A program made the translations under genes and the position numbers. From assembly GCA_041608535.1 (NCBI GenBank), contig JBFISM010000113.1, forward strand, positions 1-12,253: a stretch of 12,253 nucleotides of DNA, read 5' to 3'. Below, in pieces: positions 1 through 5,998 of this stretch (its first letter is position 1; the number at the start of each line of letters is the position of its first letter). Source of the stretch: JBFISM01 sp041608535 (GTDB taxonomy: Bacteria; Actinomycetota; Acidimicrobiia; Spongiisociales; UBA5794). The notes under the pieces are model-generated. The model ran no database searches, was not told the DNA's origin, and worked only from the letters and a program-made list of their open reading frames with translations.

Positions 1-287
1 GCATCCACCACGAAGACGGTGTGGGCGGCGAGAGGGGCGGTCCGTTCCACGACGGGCACGGCCACTGCGATCGCCAGCAGGATGGCAATCAGCAGTTGCA
101 GCATGAGCAGCACGCTCCAGCGGAGACGCTGCCAGGGGCTGGCCGCAGACAGTTGATCTCCGCTGTCGTCCCACAACAGCAGTGAGGAGACGGTCACACG
201 CGGACGGCGCGGTCGCAGCAGGTGGAGGGCGAGGATGGGAAGAAGGAGCAGGAGTGCTGTGAGACCCAGCGGTTGCAGCAGCCTCAC
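1..287 (-). CDS. BatA-type membrane protein with vWA domain, N-terminal part only
   Basis: This gene runs off the left edge; 95 complete codons are visible. It starts at a GTG (287-285) that overlaps the stop of the upstream DUF58 gene by four bases (GTGA). A GGAG Shine-Dalgarno lies 7 bases upstream (minus-strand bases 298-295). The product begins with a hydrophobic helix (about residues 3-24, LLQPLGLTALLLLLPILALH), then an arginine-rich loop and SSLLLWDD. A second hydrophobic helix spans about residues 58-80, followed by HTVFVVD. This matches the N-terminal double-transmembrane region of BatA/aerotolerance proteins, and TVFVVD is how the first strand of a vWA domain (usually DxSxS) begins. 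The vWA domain itself would lie outside the window and is inferred. It is probably a membrane-anchored partner of the MoxR and DUF58 proteins encoded just upstream. It is too short for the ORF to be judged complete. Confidence 0.8.
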   Translation of the reverse strand, partial: MRLLQPLGLTALLLLLPILALHLLRPRRPRVTVSSLLLWDDSGDQLSAASPWQRLRWSVLLMLQLLIAILLAIAVAVPVVERTAPLAAHTVFVVD

Positions 288-1141
288 CGCAAGACTCCGC
301 TCGCCACCCAGGTGCGGAACAGCAGCTGCTCTATGTCATCGTCGGCGTTGACGGCGACATAGCCCGCAGCAACGCCGCGGCAGCGGTGACCGACGTCCGT
401 GCGGAACTGCTCCGCTCGTTCGGTGTAGGCGTGGAGCGTCTCTGCGGTGACGCTCACGAGCACGGTGCTGCCGTCCTCGCGATCTCGCAGCTCGAGATCG
501 CCGGCGAGCGGTGGATGCAGATCCTCCTCGGCGAGGACGTGGACGACGACCAAATCACTTCCGCGAGAGCGCAGCCCCACCAGCGAATTCCACTGCGCCG
601 TGAGCAGGTCGCTGAACACGACGGTGATTCCTGGTGGCCCCGCACGCTCCAGCACCCGTGCGGTCGCCGCGGCGAGCGGAGTCGGTCCGGCGGCCTCGAG
701 TTCGTCCAACGAGGCAAAAAGAGCCGGAGCCGCAGCCTTGCCGACGAAGCGCCGCATCGCACCCGGACCCGGGAACGTATCCAAACTGACGGCATCGTGG
801 TTGACCAAGCCGACGAAGCCGATCGCTGCAGCCAGTCTTTTGGCTTGACGCAGCTTGCCCCCGATCGCCATCGACCCGGACGTGTCGACCAGCAGGCGTA
901 TGACCACCTCGTCGTCGGCTTCGTAGAGCTTGATCAGGACCTGATCGAGCCGGGCCAACACGTGGTAGTCGATCCTGCGGTAGTCGTCGCCGGGGTGGTA
1001 TTCACGAGAATCCGCGAAGTCGATCGCATTGCCGTACCGCGTCGAGCGGTGGTCGCCGCCGAACTTGCCGGCCAGTCGGTGTCGTGACCCGAGCTGAAGC
1101 CGCTCCAGCTTGGCCAGCAGGGAGGGCGACAGCAATGTCAT
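284..1141 (-). CDS. DUF58 family protein with vWA-like MIDAS motif
   Basis: The protein has 285 residues, a usual length for the family. The DUF58 signature is seen at residues 37-70: GNAIDFADSREYHPGDDYRR followed by IDYH, the conserved Rx(Y)xxGDDxRxID motif. A vWA-type metal-site motif, DTSGSM, lies at residues 86-91. Thr154 (GPTPL) and Asp178 (FSDLL) fit the remaining MIDAS positions. There is no signal peptide or clear transmembrane helix, so it is probably cytosolic or membrane-peripheral. The ATG lies four bases after the MoxR stop, and no strong Shine-Dalgarno is seen; a GAGGG 13 bases upstream is distant, so translational coupling to the MoxR gene is likely. DUF58 proteins usually sit beside MoxR ATPases and BatA-like vWA proteins, as here, and are thought to act as their partners. 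The exact biochemical role is unknown. Confidence 0.93.
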   Translation of the reverse strand: MTLLSPSLLAKLERLQLGSRHRLAGKFGGDHRSTRYGNAIDFADSREYHPGDDYRRIDYHVLARLDQVLIKLYEADDEVVIRLLVDTSGSMAIGGKLRQAKRLAAAIGFVGLVNHDAVSLDTFPGPGAMRRFVGKAAAPALFASLDELEAAGPTPLAAATARVLERAGPPGITVVFSDLLTAQWNSLVGLRSRGSDLVVVHVLAEEDLHPPLAGDLELRDREDGSTVLVSVTAETLHAYTERAEQFRTDVGHRCRGVAAGYVAVNADDDIEQLLFRTWVASGVLR

Positions 1142-1145
1142 GATG

Positions 1146-2162
1146 TCAGGGGGTCCCTCGCACCGCTGCGGTGGGCTCCGGTGTCCCGGCGATCACTGCT
1201 TCGAGGAGGTCGTCGGCGGTCACCCCGTCCGCCGTAGCCTCGTAACCGAGTACCAGCCGGTGCCGGAGCGCTGCAGGTGCCGCTGCCCTGATGTCCGCTG
1301 CGGCAACGTGCGGTCTGCCGTCCAGCAACGCCCGGACCTTGGCCGCGAGCACGATCGACTGGGCGCCGCGAGGGGATGCCCCCCACCGGACGTAGCGTCG
1401 GATCTCCTCCGTGGCGAGCACGGAGTCGGGGTGCGTCGCCTCGACGAGATCCGCGACGTAGCCGAGCAGGTGGCTGGCGATCGGCACCTGCCGGCCGAGC
1501 GCCGTCATCTCGACGATGGTGTCCCGATCGGCAACCTGCGGTACCTCGGGCACCGTTCGGCTCGTGGTGCGGCGCAGAATCTCCTCGACAACCTCGACGT
1601 CGGGACGGCGCACCGTCAGCTTCATCATGAACCGATCGAGTTGGGCTTCGGGTAGCGGGTAGGTGCCCTCCAGCTCGATGGGGTTCTGCGTGGCCATGAC
1701 GAGAAAGGGCCGGGAGAGCTGCCGGGTCACGCCACCGACGGTGACGCTGCGTTCCTGCATGGCTTCCAGCAGCGCCGATTGGGTCTTGGGTGTAGCCCGG
1801 TTGATCTCGTCGGCGAGCAGCAAGTTGGTGAACAACGGGCCCGACTGGTACACGAACTGGCGCCGGCCGTGGTCATCCTCCTCGAGCACCTGGGTACCGA
1901 CGATGTCGGCGGGCATGAGATCGGGAGTGAACTGGACCCGTCCGAACTCGACACCGATGGCTTCCGAGAACGCTTTGACCAGCTCTGTCTTGTCGAGACC
2001 GGGCACACCCTCGAGCAATACGTGACCTTCGGCGAGAAGCCCAATGAGGGTGCCGTGGATCAGCGCTTCCTGGCCGGAGATGCGCTGTGCGACTGCGTTG
2101 CGGATTGCCGCGCCCGTGTCGGCGTAGATGTCGACGACATTGTGCGGGATTGCGGTGGCGAT
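1146..2162 (-). CDS. MoxR family AAA+ ATPase with probable ATC start
   Basis: This is a MoxR-type AAA+ ATPase, a family thought to remodel or activate vWA-domain partners. Counting from the ATC at 2162 it has 338 residues, normal for MoxR. Walker A is GVPGLDKT (52-59), Walker B is LLLADEINRA (Asp118, Glu119), sensor 1 is ATQNP (Asn160), the arginine finger region is EAQLDRF (Arg177), and a sensor 2-like GASPRG lies near the C-terminus. The N-terminal segment before Walker A (AAIRNAVAQRISGQEALI, then GLLAEGHVLLEG) matches the family but contains no ATG, GTG or TTG in frame. An in-frame TGA, the stop of the upstream gene, closes the frame at 2180-2178. A GGGAGG Shine-Dalgarno ends six bases before the ATC at 2162-2160, so I place the start there. 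The fallback is TTG at 2018, which would delete the first 48 residues. A base error turning ATG into ATC is also possible. Confidence 0.85.
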   Translation of the reverse strand: MATAIPHNVVDIYADTGAAIRNAVAQRISGQEALIHGTLIGLLAEGHVLLEGVPGLDKTELVKAFSEAIGVEFGRVQFTPDLMPADIVGTQVLEEDDHGRRQFVYQSGPLFTNLLLADEINRATPKTQSALLEAMQERSVTVGGVTRQLSRPFLVMATQNPIELEGTYPLPEAQLDRFMMKLTVRRPDVEVVEEILRRTTSRTVPEVPQVADRDTIVEMTALGRQVPIASHLLGYVADLVEATHPDSVLATEEIRRYVRWGASPRGAQSIVLAAKVRALLDGRPHVAAADIRAAAPAALRHRLVLGYEATADGVTADDLLEAVIAGTPEPTAAVRGTP

Positions 2163-2168
2163 GAGAGT

Positions 2169-2174
2169 CCTCCC
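2169..2174 (-). promoter_or_regulatory. Shine-Dalgarno GGGAGG deciding the MoxR start
   Basis: On the minus strand GGGAGG lies just after the stop of the 526-residue membrane protein gene. It is followed by six bases (ACTCTC) and then ATC. It is the only good ribosome binding site near the MoxR N-terminus, and it supports initiation at 2162 rather than at the TTG at 2018. Confidence 0.65.
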
Positions 2175-2177
2175 TGG

Positions 2178-3758
2178 TCAGCGGGCCGGTTCTGCGAGCA
2201 GATCGAAATAGGTGCGCACGATGCTTCGCATCGACGGTGACAGCTCGAGGCGTTCGAGCGCATCGGCGGCGTCGGTGAGATACGTGGGCAGCACCTGGGT
2301 GAACGGCACGAGGGCTTCGCCCAGTTCGGTGGGTGCGTCGGCCGTGCCGAGGATCGGCCCGTCGCCCTGCCCGCCGTCGAGACCAACCTGGAGCAGTTCG
2401 GAGACGCCACCGACGTCGGCCGGCTCGAAGACGGTGTCGGTGCGTACGCTCCGCTCCTCGCCCAGCTCGCCCCCGGCGCCAACCGATCCGGCGCCCCCGA
2501 TTGCCGCGGCGGTGCCATCGCCGCCTCGCACGCCGCTGATGATTCCCGACGGTGAGCCCGCACCCTGGCCACCCGATCCGCTCCCGCCGCCCTGACCGCC
2601 ACCGCTGCCGGGGCCGCTCCCATCGCCACCGCCCTCACCGTCCCCGGCCCCACCAGCGGAGGATGCGGCGCCGGTTCCCTGCCCGCTCCCCAGCCTGCTC
2701 GACGCTCCGGCGATGGCGCGCAACGCCTCATCGAGCGCCTGCTGTCCGCGCGCCGCACCCAGGGCGTTGCGATAGCTCGCGGCTGCTTCCCCGAGGGCCG
2801 CCGATGCGGCGGCGGTGCCGCCGGAGCGGATCCCCTGACCGGCAGTGGCGAGCGACGAGGACAGCCCAGGATTGCCCGCGGCCTGTGCCTCGGCCAGCTC
2901 GCCGAGCCGGTCGGCGATGGCTGCCTGCTCGGGCGCCGAGAGGCCGGCGAGTTCTGCGGCGAGCGCTTCGAGCTGAGCTGCAGCATCCGCGTGACCTGCG
3001 GTGAGCGGTCGCAGCGCCAGATCCCTCGCCAGGCCCTGGACAGCAGCTCGTTGGGTGAGCGCCTTCGGGTCGGCGTCGGCCTGGAGACGCCGGCTCGACG
3101 CATCGAGTTCGCGCAAGCCCTCGTCGAGCGAGCCGGACTTGCGCAGGCTGTCTGCGAGGGTGCGCAGCTCGTCGGCGATACGATCGCTGTCTGCGACCTG
3201 CGCCTCGATGGCGTCGGCGATCTCCTCGAGCTGCACGGCCTCTTCGGTGAGCAGCGACGATTCGTCTGCGCTCAGCGCCGGGTCGGCGGTGATGGCGGGG
3301 AGCAGTGCAGCGAGCAACGCAAACCCGGCGATGAGCCCGGCGCGGCTCAGCCGTATCCTGTCGAGCCGCATCGGGATGGCCCGATCGGCGCGGGCCGTCG
3401 CCAGGATCGAATCCGCCCGCTGCTGGATCTGCAGGTGGAACGGATCGGTGTCGTCCGTGAATTCGAGCGACGAGGTGAGCGTGTCTCCGGCGTCGAGGCC
3501 GCGCTCGGCGGCGCGCACCACGTCCCAATGGCTCAGCCGGAAGGTAGCCGCTCTCAGGACCAGGATCACCACCGCCGTGGCGAGCAGCGCCGCTCCCAAG
3601 CGGAGATAGCGTGGATCTGCGGTCAACCGGCTTGCCGCGATCGCCACGACGGACGTGGCGGCCGCGACCGGTGCGACGAGCTGTGCGGTCGCCGCCAACC
3701 AGGACGTGCGGATTCGTAGCCGGACCCGGCGCCAGAACGGGCGGTGCGTGGGGTTCAT
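2178..3758 (-). CDS. Membrane protein with coiled-coil and Gly/Ser-rich region, first gene of MoxR operon (DUF4175-like)
   Basis: The protein has 526 residues from the ATG at 3758. A TTG directly before it would add one residue. No strong Shine-Dalgarno is visible, so the start is less certain than the frame. Two hydrophobic helices lie at about residues 20-43 and 52-71 and a third at 140-157. A long charged helical, probably coiled-coil, stretch covers about 165-300 (for example LQEL-like heptads around AVQLEEIADAIEAQVADSDR). A very Gly/Ser-rich low-complexity segment covers about 351-436. A conserved-looking C-terminal block (LTDAADALERLELSPSMRS then IVRTYFDLLAE) ends the protein. The layout resembles DUF4175-like proteins often found first in MoxR/DUF58/BatA operons; that family name is tentative. 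The downstream MoxR gene starts 15 bases after its stop. It probably anchors or scaffolds the complex at the membrane, which is inference. Confidence 0.8.
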   Translation of the reverse strand: MNPTHRPFWRRVRLRIRTSWLAATAQLVAPVAAATSVVAIAASRLTADPRYLRLGAALLATAVVILVLRAATFRLSHWDVVRAAERGLDAGDTLTSSLEFTDDTDPFHLQIQQRADSILATARADRAIPMRLDRIRLSRAGLIAGFALLAALLPAITADPALSADESSLLTEEAVQLEEIADAIEAQVADSDRIADELRTLADSLRKSGSLDEGLRELDASSRRLQADADPKALTQRAAVQGLARDLALRPLTAGHADAAAQLEALAAELAGLSAPEQAAIADRLGELAEAQAAGNPGLSSSLATAGQGIRSGGTAAASAALGEAAASYRNALGAARGQQALDEALRAIAGASSRLGSGQGTGAASSAGGAGDGEGGGDGSGPGSGGGQGGGSGSGGQGAGSPSGIISGVRGGDGTAAAIGGAGSVGAGGELGEERSVRTDTVFEPADVGGVSELLQVGLDGGQGDGPILGTADAPTELGEALVPFTQVLPTYLTDAADALERLELSPSMRSIVRTYFDLLAEPAR

Positions 3759-3879
3759 CAACTATCAGTACGACGGCGCTGCGGCTGAGATGGTTCCCGC
3801 AACTGGTCTCTCAGCAGCGAGGCTACCCGGTGACCATGCTGCTGGAAGCGTCTGGGTGGGAAGCGGGCCCTCTCGGAGC

Positions 3880-3900
3880 ACTGTGCCGAACCGGTACAGT
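3880..3900 (+). promoter_or_regulatory. Operator-like imperfect palindrome overlapping a -10-like hexamer
   Basis: The 21 bases read ACTGT-N-CCG-N3-CGG-N-ACAGT. Eight of ten base pairs around the centre are symmetric. The right arm contains TACAGT (3895-3900), a plausible -10 hexamer (TAnnnT) 45 bases before the gabD start. No good -35 is seen 17-18 bases upstream, as expected for a promoter needing an activator or one repressed through this site. The binding protein is unknown; the arms resemble those of E. coli LexA boxes, but the spacing is wrong. Confidence 0.4.
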
Positions 3901-3931
3901 CTGCGGGCGATTGATCGGAACCGTCTTCTTC

Positions 3932-3937
3932 AGGAGG
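3932..3937 (+). promoter_or_regulatory. Shine-Dalgarno AGGAGG of gabD
   Basis: A perfect AGGAGG lies eight bases before the ATG at 3946. It fixes the gabD start there, although the frame stays open upstream to 3655. Confidence 0.85.
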
Positions 3938-3945
3938 TTGGCGAC

Positions 3946-5403
3946 ATGACGGAGCTGAACGACACCGGACTGCTCAAGACCGAGGCATACATCGGAGGCG
4001 CTTGGGTCCCGGCTTCGACCGGCGCAACCTTCGAAGTGCGCAACCCCGTCGACGGCGAGGTCATCAGCTCCGTCGCAGATTCCGGCCGAAGCGAGACGCA
4101 AGACGCCGTCGCCGCGGCTGCTGCGGCGCTCGACGGATGGCGGGGCCTCACCGCCAAGGAGCGCTCCAAGCACCTCAAGTCCTGGCACGTCGCGATGATG
4201 GACCACCGCGAGGACATTGCCCGGCTGATGTCGATGGAGATGGGCAAACCCATCCGCGAGTCCAGGGGCGAGGCCGTCTTCGCCGCCAACTTCGTCGAGT
4301 GGTACGCCGAGGAGGCGAAGCGGGCCTACGGGGAGGTACTGCCCACTCACGACATGGGCAAGCGGCTGCTCGTGTTCCGACAGGCGATCGGTGTGGTCGC
4401 TGCGATCACGCCATGGAACTTCCCGGCGGCGATGATCACGCGCAAGGTCGCTCCGGCGCTCGCCGCCGGGTGCACCGCAGTGGTGAAGCCGGCCGAGGAC
4501 ACACCGCTCACCGCTCTCGCCCTCGCCGAGCTGGCCGATCGCGCCGGTGTGCCCGCCGGGGTCTTGAACGTCGTGCCATGCCTCGACCCCACCGAGGTGG
4601 GGGAGGAGCTCACCACCAACCCGACCGTGCGCAAGATCTCGTTCACCGGTTCCACCGCAGTCGGCAAGCAGCTCATGGCACAGGCTGCCGGGACTGTGAA
4701 GAACGTGAGTCTCGAACTCGGCGGCAACGCTCCGTTCATCGTTTTCGACGACGCCGACGTCGACGCAGCGGTGGAAGGCGCCATCGCATCCAAGTACCGC
4801 AACACCGGCCAGACGTGCATCTGCGCCAACCGCATCTACGTGCAGGACGGTGTGTACGACGAGTTCTCCAAGAAGTTCGCCGAGGCGGTGGCTTCGCTCA
4901 AGGTGGGTCCTTCGCTCGACGACGAGACGGTCATCGGGCCGCTCGTCAACGACGCCGGGCTCAAGAAGGTGGACGAGCTCGTGACCGATGCTCTCGCCAA
5001 GGGGGCCAGCGCTCTCACCGGCGGGCAGCGCCACTCTCTCGGCGGGACCTATTACGAAGTGACCGTGCTCACCGACGTCACGTCCGACATGCTGGTCAAC
5101 ACGACAGAGATCTTTGGCCCCGTGGCGCCGCTCTACCGCTTCTCCACCGAGGACGAAGCCGTCACGGAGGCGAACAACACTCCGTTCGGGCTGGCCGCCT
5201 ACTTCTTTGCGGGGGACGTGGGGCGAATCTTCCGCGTCTCCGAAGGCCTCGAGTACGGGATGATCGGGGCCAACACTGGGCTGTTCAGCCACGAGATGCA
5301 CCCGTTTGGCGGGGTGAAAGAGTCGGGGATCGGGCGCGAGGGCTCGCACTACGGCATGGAGGAGTATCTGGAGACGAAGTACGTTTGCATCGGCGGGGTG
5401 TGA
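3946..5403 (+). CDS. gabD: Succinate-semialdehyde dehydrogenase (GabD type)
   Basis: This 485-residue aldehyde dehydrogenase oxidises succinate semialdehyde to succinate with NAD(P)+, the last step of the GABA shunt, in the cytosol. The whole length aligns from memory with E. coli GabD. Shared blocks include ITPWNFPAAMITRK (Asn158), VVKPAEDTP (Lys181), FTGSTAVGK, VSLELGGNAPFIVFDDAD (Glu257, general base) and NTGQTCICANR (catalytic Cys291), ending in EYLETKYVCIGG. A second cysteine at 293 gives the CxC loop typical of this subfamily. Glu184 occupies the position that contacts the adenine ribose in NAD-dependent relatives; E. coli GabD has Ser there, so NAD preference is an inference. The start is chosen from the AGGAGG eight bases upstream. 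No GABA transaminase or permease gene is in the window, so the substrate could be another semialdehyde. It appears monocistronic, as the S10 promoter follows about 20 bases after its stop. Confidence 0.95.
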   Translation: MTELNDTGLLKTEAYIGGAWVPASTGATFEVRNPVDGEVISSVADSGRSETQDAVAAAAAALDGWRGLTAKERSKHLKSWHVAMMDHREDIARLMSMEMGKPIRESRGEAVFAANFVEWYAEEAKRAYGEVLPTHDMGKRLLVFRQAIGVVAAITPWNFPAAMITRKVAPALAAGCTAVVKPAEDTPLTALALAELADRAGVPAGVLNVVPCLDPTEVGEELTTNPTVRKISFTGSTAVGKQLMAQAAGTVKNVSLELGGNAPFIVFDDADVDAAVEGAIASKYRNTGQTCICANRIYVQDGVYDEFSKKFAEAVASLKVGPSLDDETVIGPLVNDAGLKKVDELVTDALAKGASALTGGQRHSLGGTYYEVTVLTDVTSDMLVNTTEIFGPVAPLYRFSTEDEAVTEANNTPFGLAAYFFAGDVGRIFRVSEGLEYGMIGANTGLFSHEMHPFGGVKESGIGREGSHYGMEEYLETKYVCIGGV

Positions 5404-5424
5404 CCTCCTCCGCACGCCCTCAAC

Positions 5425-5454
5425 TTGCTCTGGATGCTGCGGTCCGGCTACTAT
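5425..5454 (+). promoter_or_regulatory. Probable S10 operon promoter
   Basis: The -35 is TTGCTC (5425-5430), the spacer 18 bases, and the -10 TACTAT (5449-5454). Transcription would start near 5461, giving a leader of about 225 bases before rpsJ. The TTG core and TAnnnT hexamer fit a housekeeping sigma factor. This is the best promoter-like pair in the window. Confidence 0.6.
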
Positions 5455-5508
5455 TCACCGGCCGCCGGCGCCGTCGGCGCGCCATCTGAAGTTCTCCTCT
5501 GAGATTTC

Positions 5509-5548
5509 TCTCGGAGACCGACGCGGTCGAGTTCAGGCTCGACCGAGA
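5509..5548 (+). promoter_or_regulatory. Competing hairpins in the S10 leader
   Basis: CGGTCGAG (5524-5531) and CTCGACCG (5538-5545) form a perfect 8-bp stem with the loop TTCAGG. An alternative hairpin, GACCG-ACG-CGGTC (5516-5528), uses the same left arm, so the two exclude each other. TCTCGG (5509-5514) can also pair with CCGAGA (5543-5548). GGTCGAG recurs at 5598-5604 and could take over the CTCGACC arm. This layout suggests a regulatory switch; function is inferred only. Confidence 0.5.
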
Positions 5549-5608
5549 CCAAACCCGCGAATGTACCCCGGTCGTCCGGTGGGACCGCTCGCCAGGTGGT
5601 CGAGCAAC

Positions 5609-5624
5609 GCACCTCATGGGGTGC
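5609..5624 (+). promoter_or_regulatory. Small hairpin in the S10 leader
   Basis: GCACC (5609-5613) pairs with GGTGC (5620-5624) around a TCATGG loop, about 60 bases before the rpsJ start. It is a short stem and may be incidental. Confidence 0.35.
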
Positions 5625-5686
5625 ACTCGTTCGTCTGGCGTTCCCCATCCGGCCACCACTCCGCCGAAGAGACAGGACCGCACAAC

Positions 5687-5998
5687 GTGGCGAACGATCA
5701 TCGGATTCGCATCCGCCTCAAGGCCTACGACCACTCGTTGGTCGACGAATCGGCGCGCAAGATCGCAGAGACGGTGATCCGGACCCAGGCCAAGATCAGA
5801 GGCCCGGTTCCACTCCCCACGCGCATCCACCGCTACACGGTCATTCGCGGTCCGCACGTGGACAAGACGAGCCGTGAGCATTTCGAGATGCGGATCCACA
5901 AACGTCTCATCGACATCCTCGAGCCCACACCGAAGACGGTGGACTCGCTGATGCGGCTCGATCTTCCCGCCGGTGTCGAAGTCGAGATCAAGACATGA
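5687..5998 (+). CDS. rpsJ: 30S ribosomal protein S10
   Basis: The product has 103 residues, the standard S10 length, and is a 30S head protein that in many bacteria also contacts NusB in antitermination. The start is GTG at 5687 (reads ANDHRIRIRLKAYDH), with AGGA at 5674-5677, nine bases upstream. Diagnostic blocks are IRLKAYDHSLVDESA, GPVPLPTRIHRYTVIRGPHV and KTSREHFEMRIHKRLIDI. It is the first gene of the S10 operon, and its stop overlaps the rplC start as ATGA, so rplC translation is probably coupled. The frame could be extended upstream to an ATG at 5561, but the extra 42 residues have no S10 counterpart and I reject them. Confidence 0.97.
   Translation: MANDHRIRIRLKAYDHSLVDESARKIAETVIRTQAKIRGPVPLPTRIHRYTVIRGPHVDKTSREHFEMRIHKRLIDILEPTPKTVDSLMRLDLPAGVEVEIKT

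Larger units (their letters stand above)
3759..3945. other. Divergent intergenic region between MoxR operon and gabD
   Basis: These 187 bases separate two divergent start codons, so they should hold both promoters. On the plus strand there is a -10-like TACAGT (3895-3900) within a palindrome, and the gabD Shine-Dalgarno. On the minus strand I see no convincing -35/-10 pair. A GTACTGATAGT stretch lies just before the start of the membrane protein gene, which could suggest a very short or absent leader, but this is weak. Confidence 0.5.
5404..5686 (+). other. S10 operon promoter and untranslated leader
   Basis: The 283 bases between gabD and rpsJ hold a promoter (5425-5454), a GC-rich inverted repeat (GCGCCG-T-CGGCGC, 5468-5480), competing hairpins at 5509-5548 and a hairpin at 5609-5624. 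No rho-independent terminator with a T-run follows gabD. A reading frame continuous with rpsJ opens at an ATG at 5561, but its sequence is not ribosomal-protein-like and lies within the leader. The transcribed leader would be about 225 bases, long enough for autoregulation by a ribosomal protein (L4 does this in E. coli); no L4 target could be identified here. Confidence 0.6.

Noticed and set aside
3880..3900. LexA (SOS) box reading of the palindrome
   Set aside because: The arms ACTGT/ACAGT resemble the E. coli box, but here they are 11 bases apart instead of 8, and actinobacterial LexA uses a different GAAC/GTTC-type site.
3655..3945. N-terminal extension of gabD up to an ATG at 3655
   Set aside because: The extra 97 residues have no aldehyde dehydrogenase counterpart and overlap the divergent gene; AGGAGG fixes the start at 3946.
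3823..5415. Open frame of 530 codons on the minus strand opposite gabD
   Set aside because: It is the mirror of a clearly real, high-GC gene; the translation is rich in His, Arg, Val and Gly with no recognisable domain and no ribosome binding site.
5460..5483. Rho-independent terminator after gabD
   Set aside because: There is a GC-rich inverted repeat but no T-run after it, and it lies downstream of the likely S10 promoter.
5561..5686. N-terminal extension of S10 from an ATG at 5561
   Set aside because: The added 42 residues do not match S10, and the GTG at 5687 gives the standard length with an AGGA upstream.
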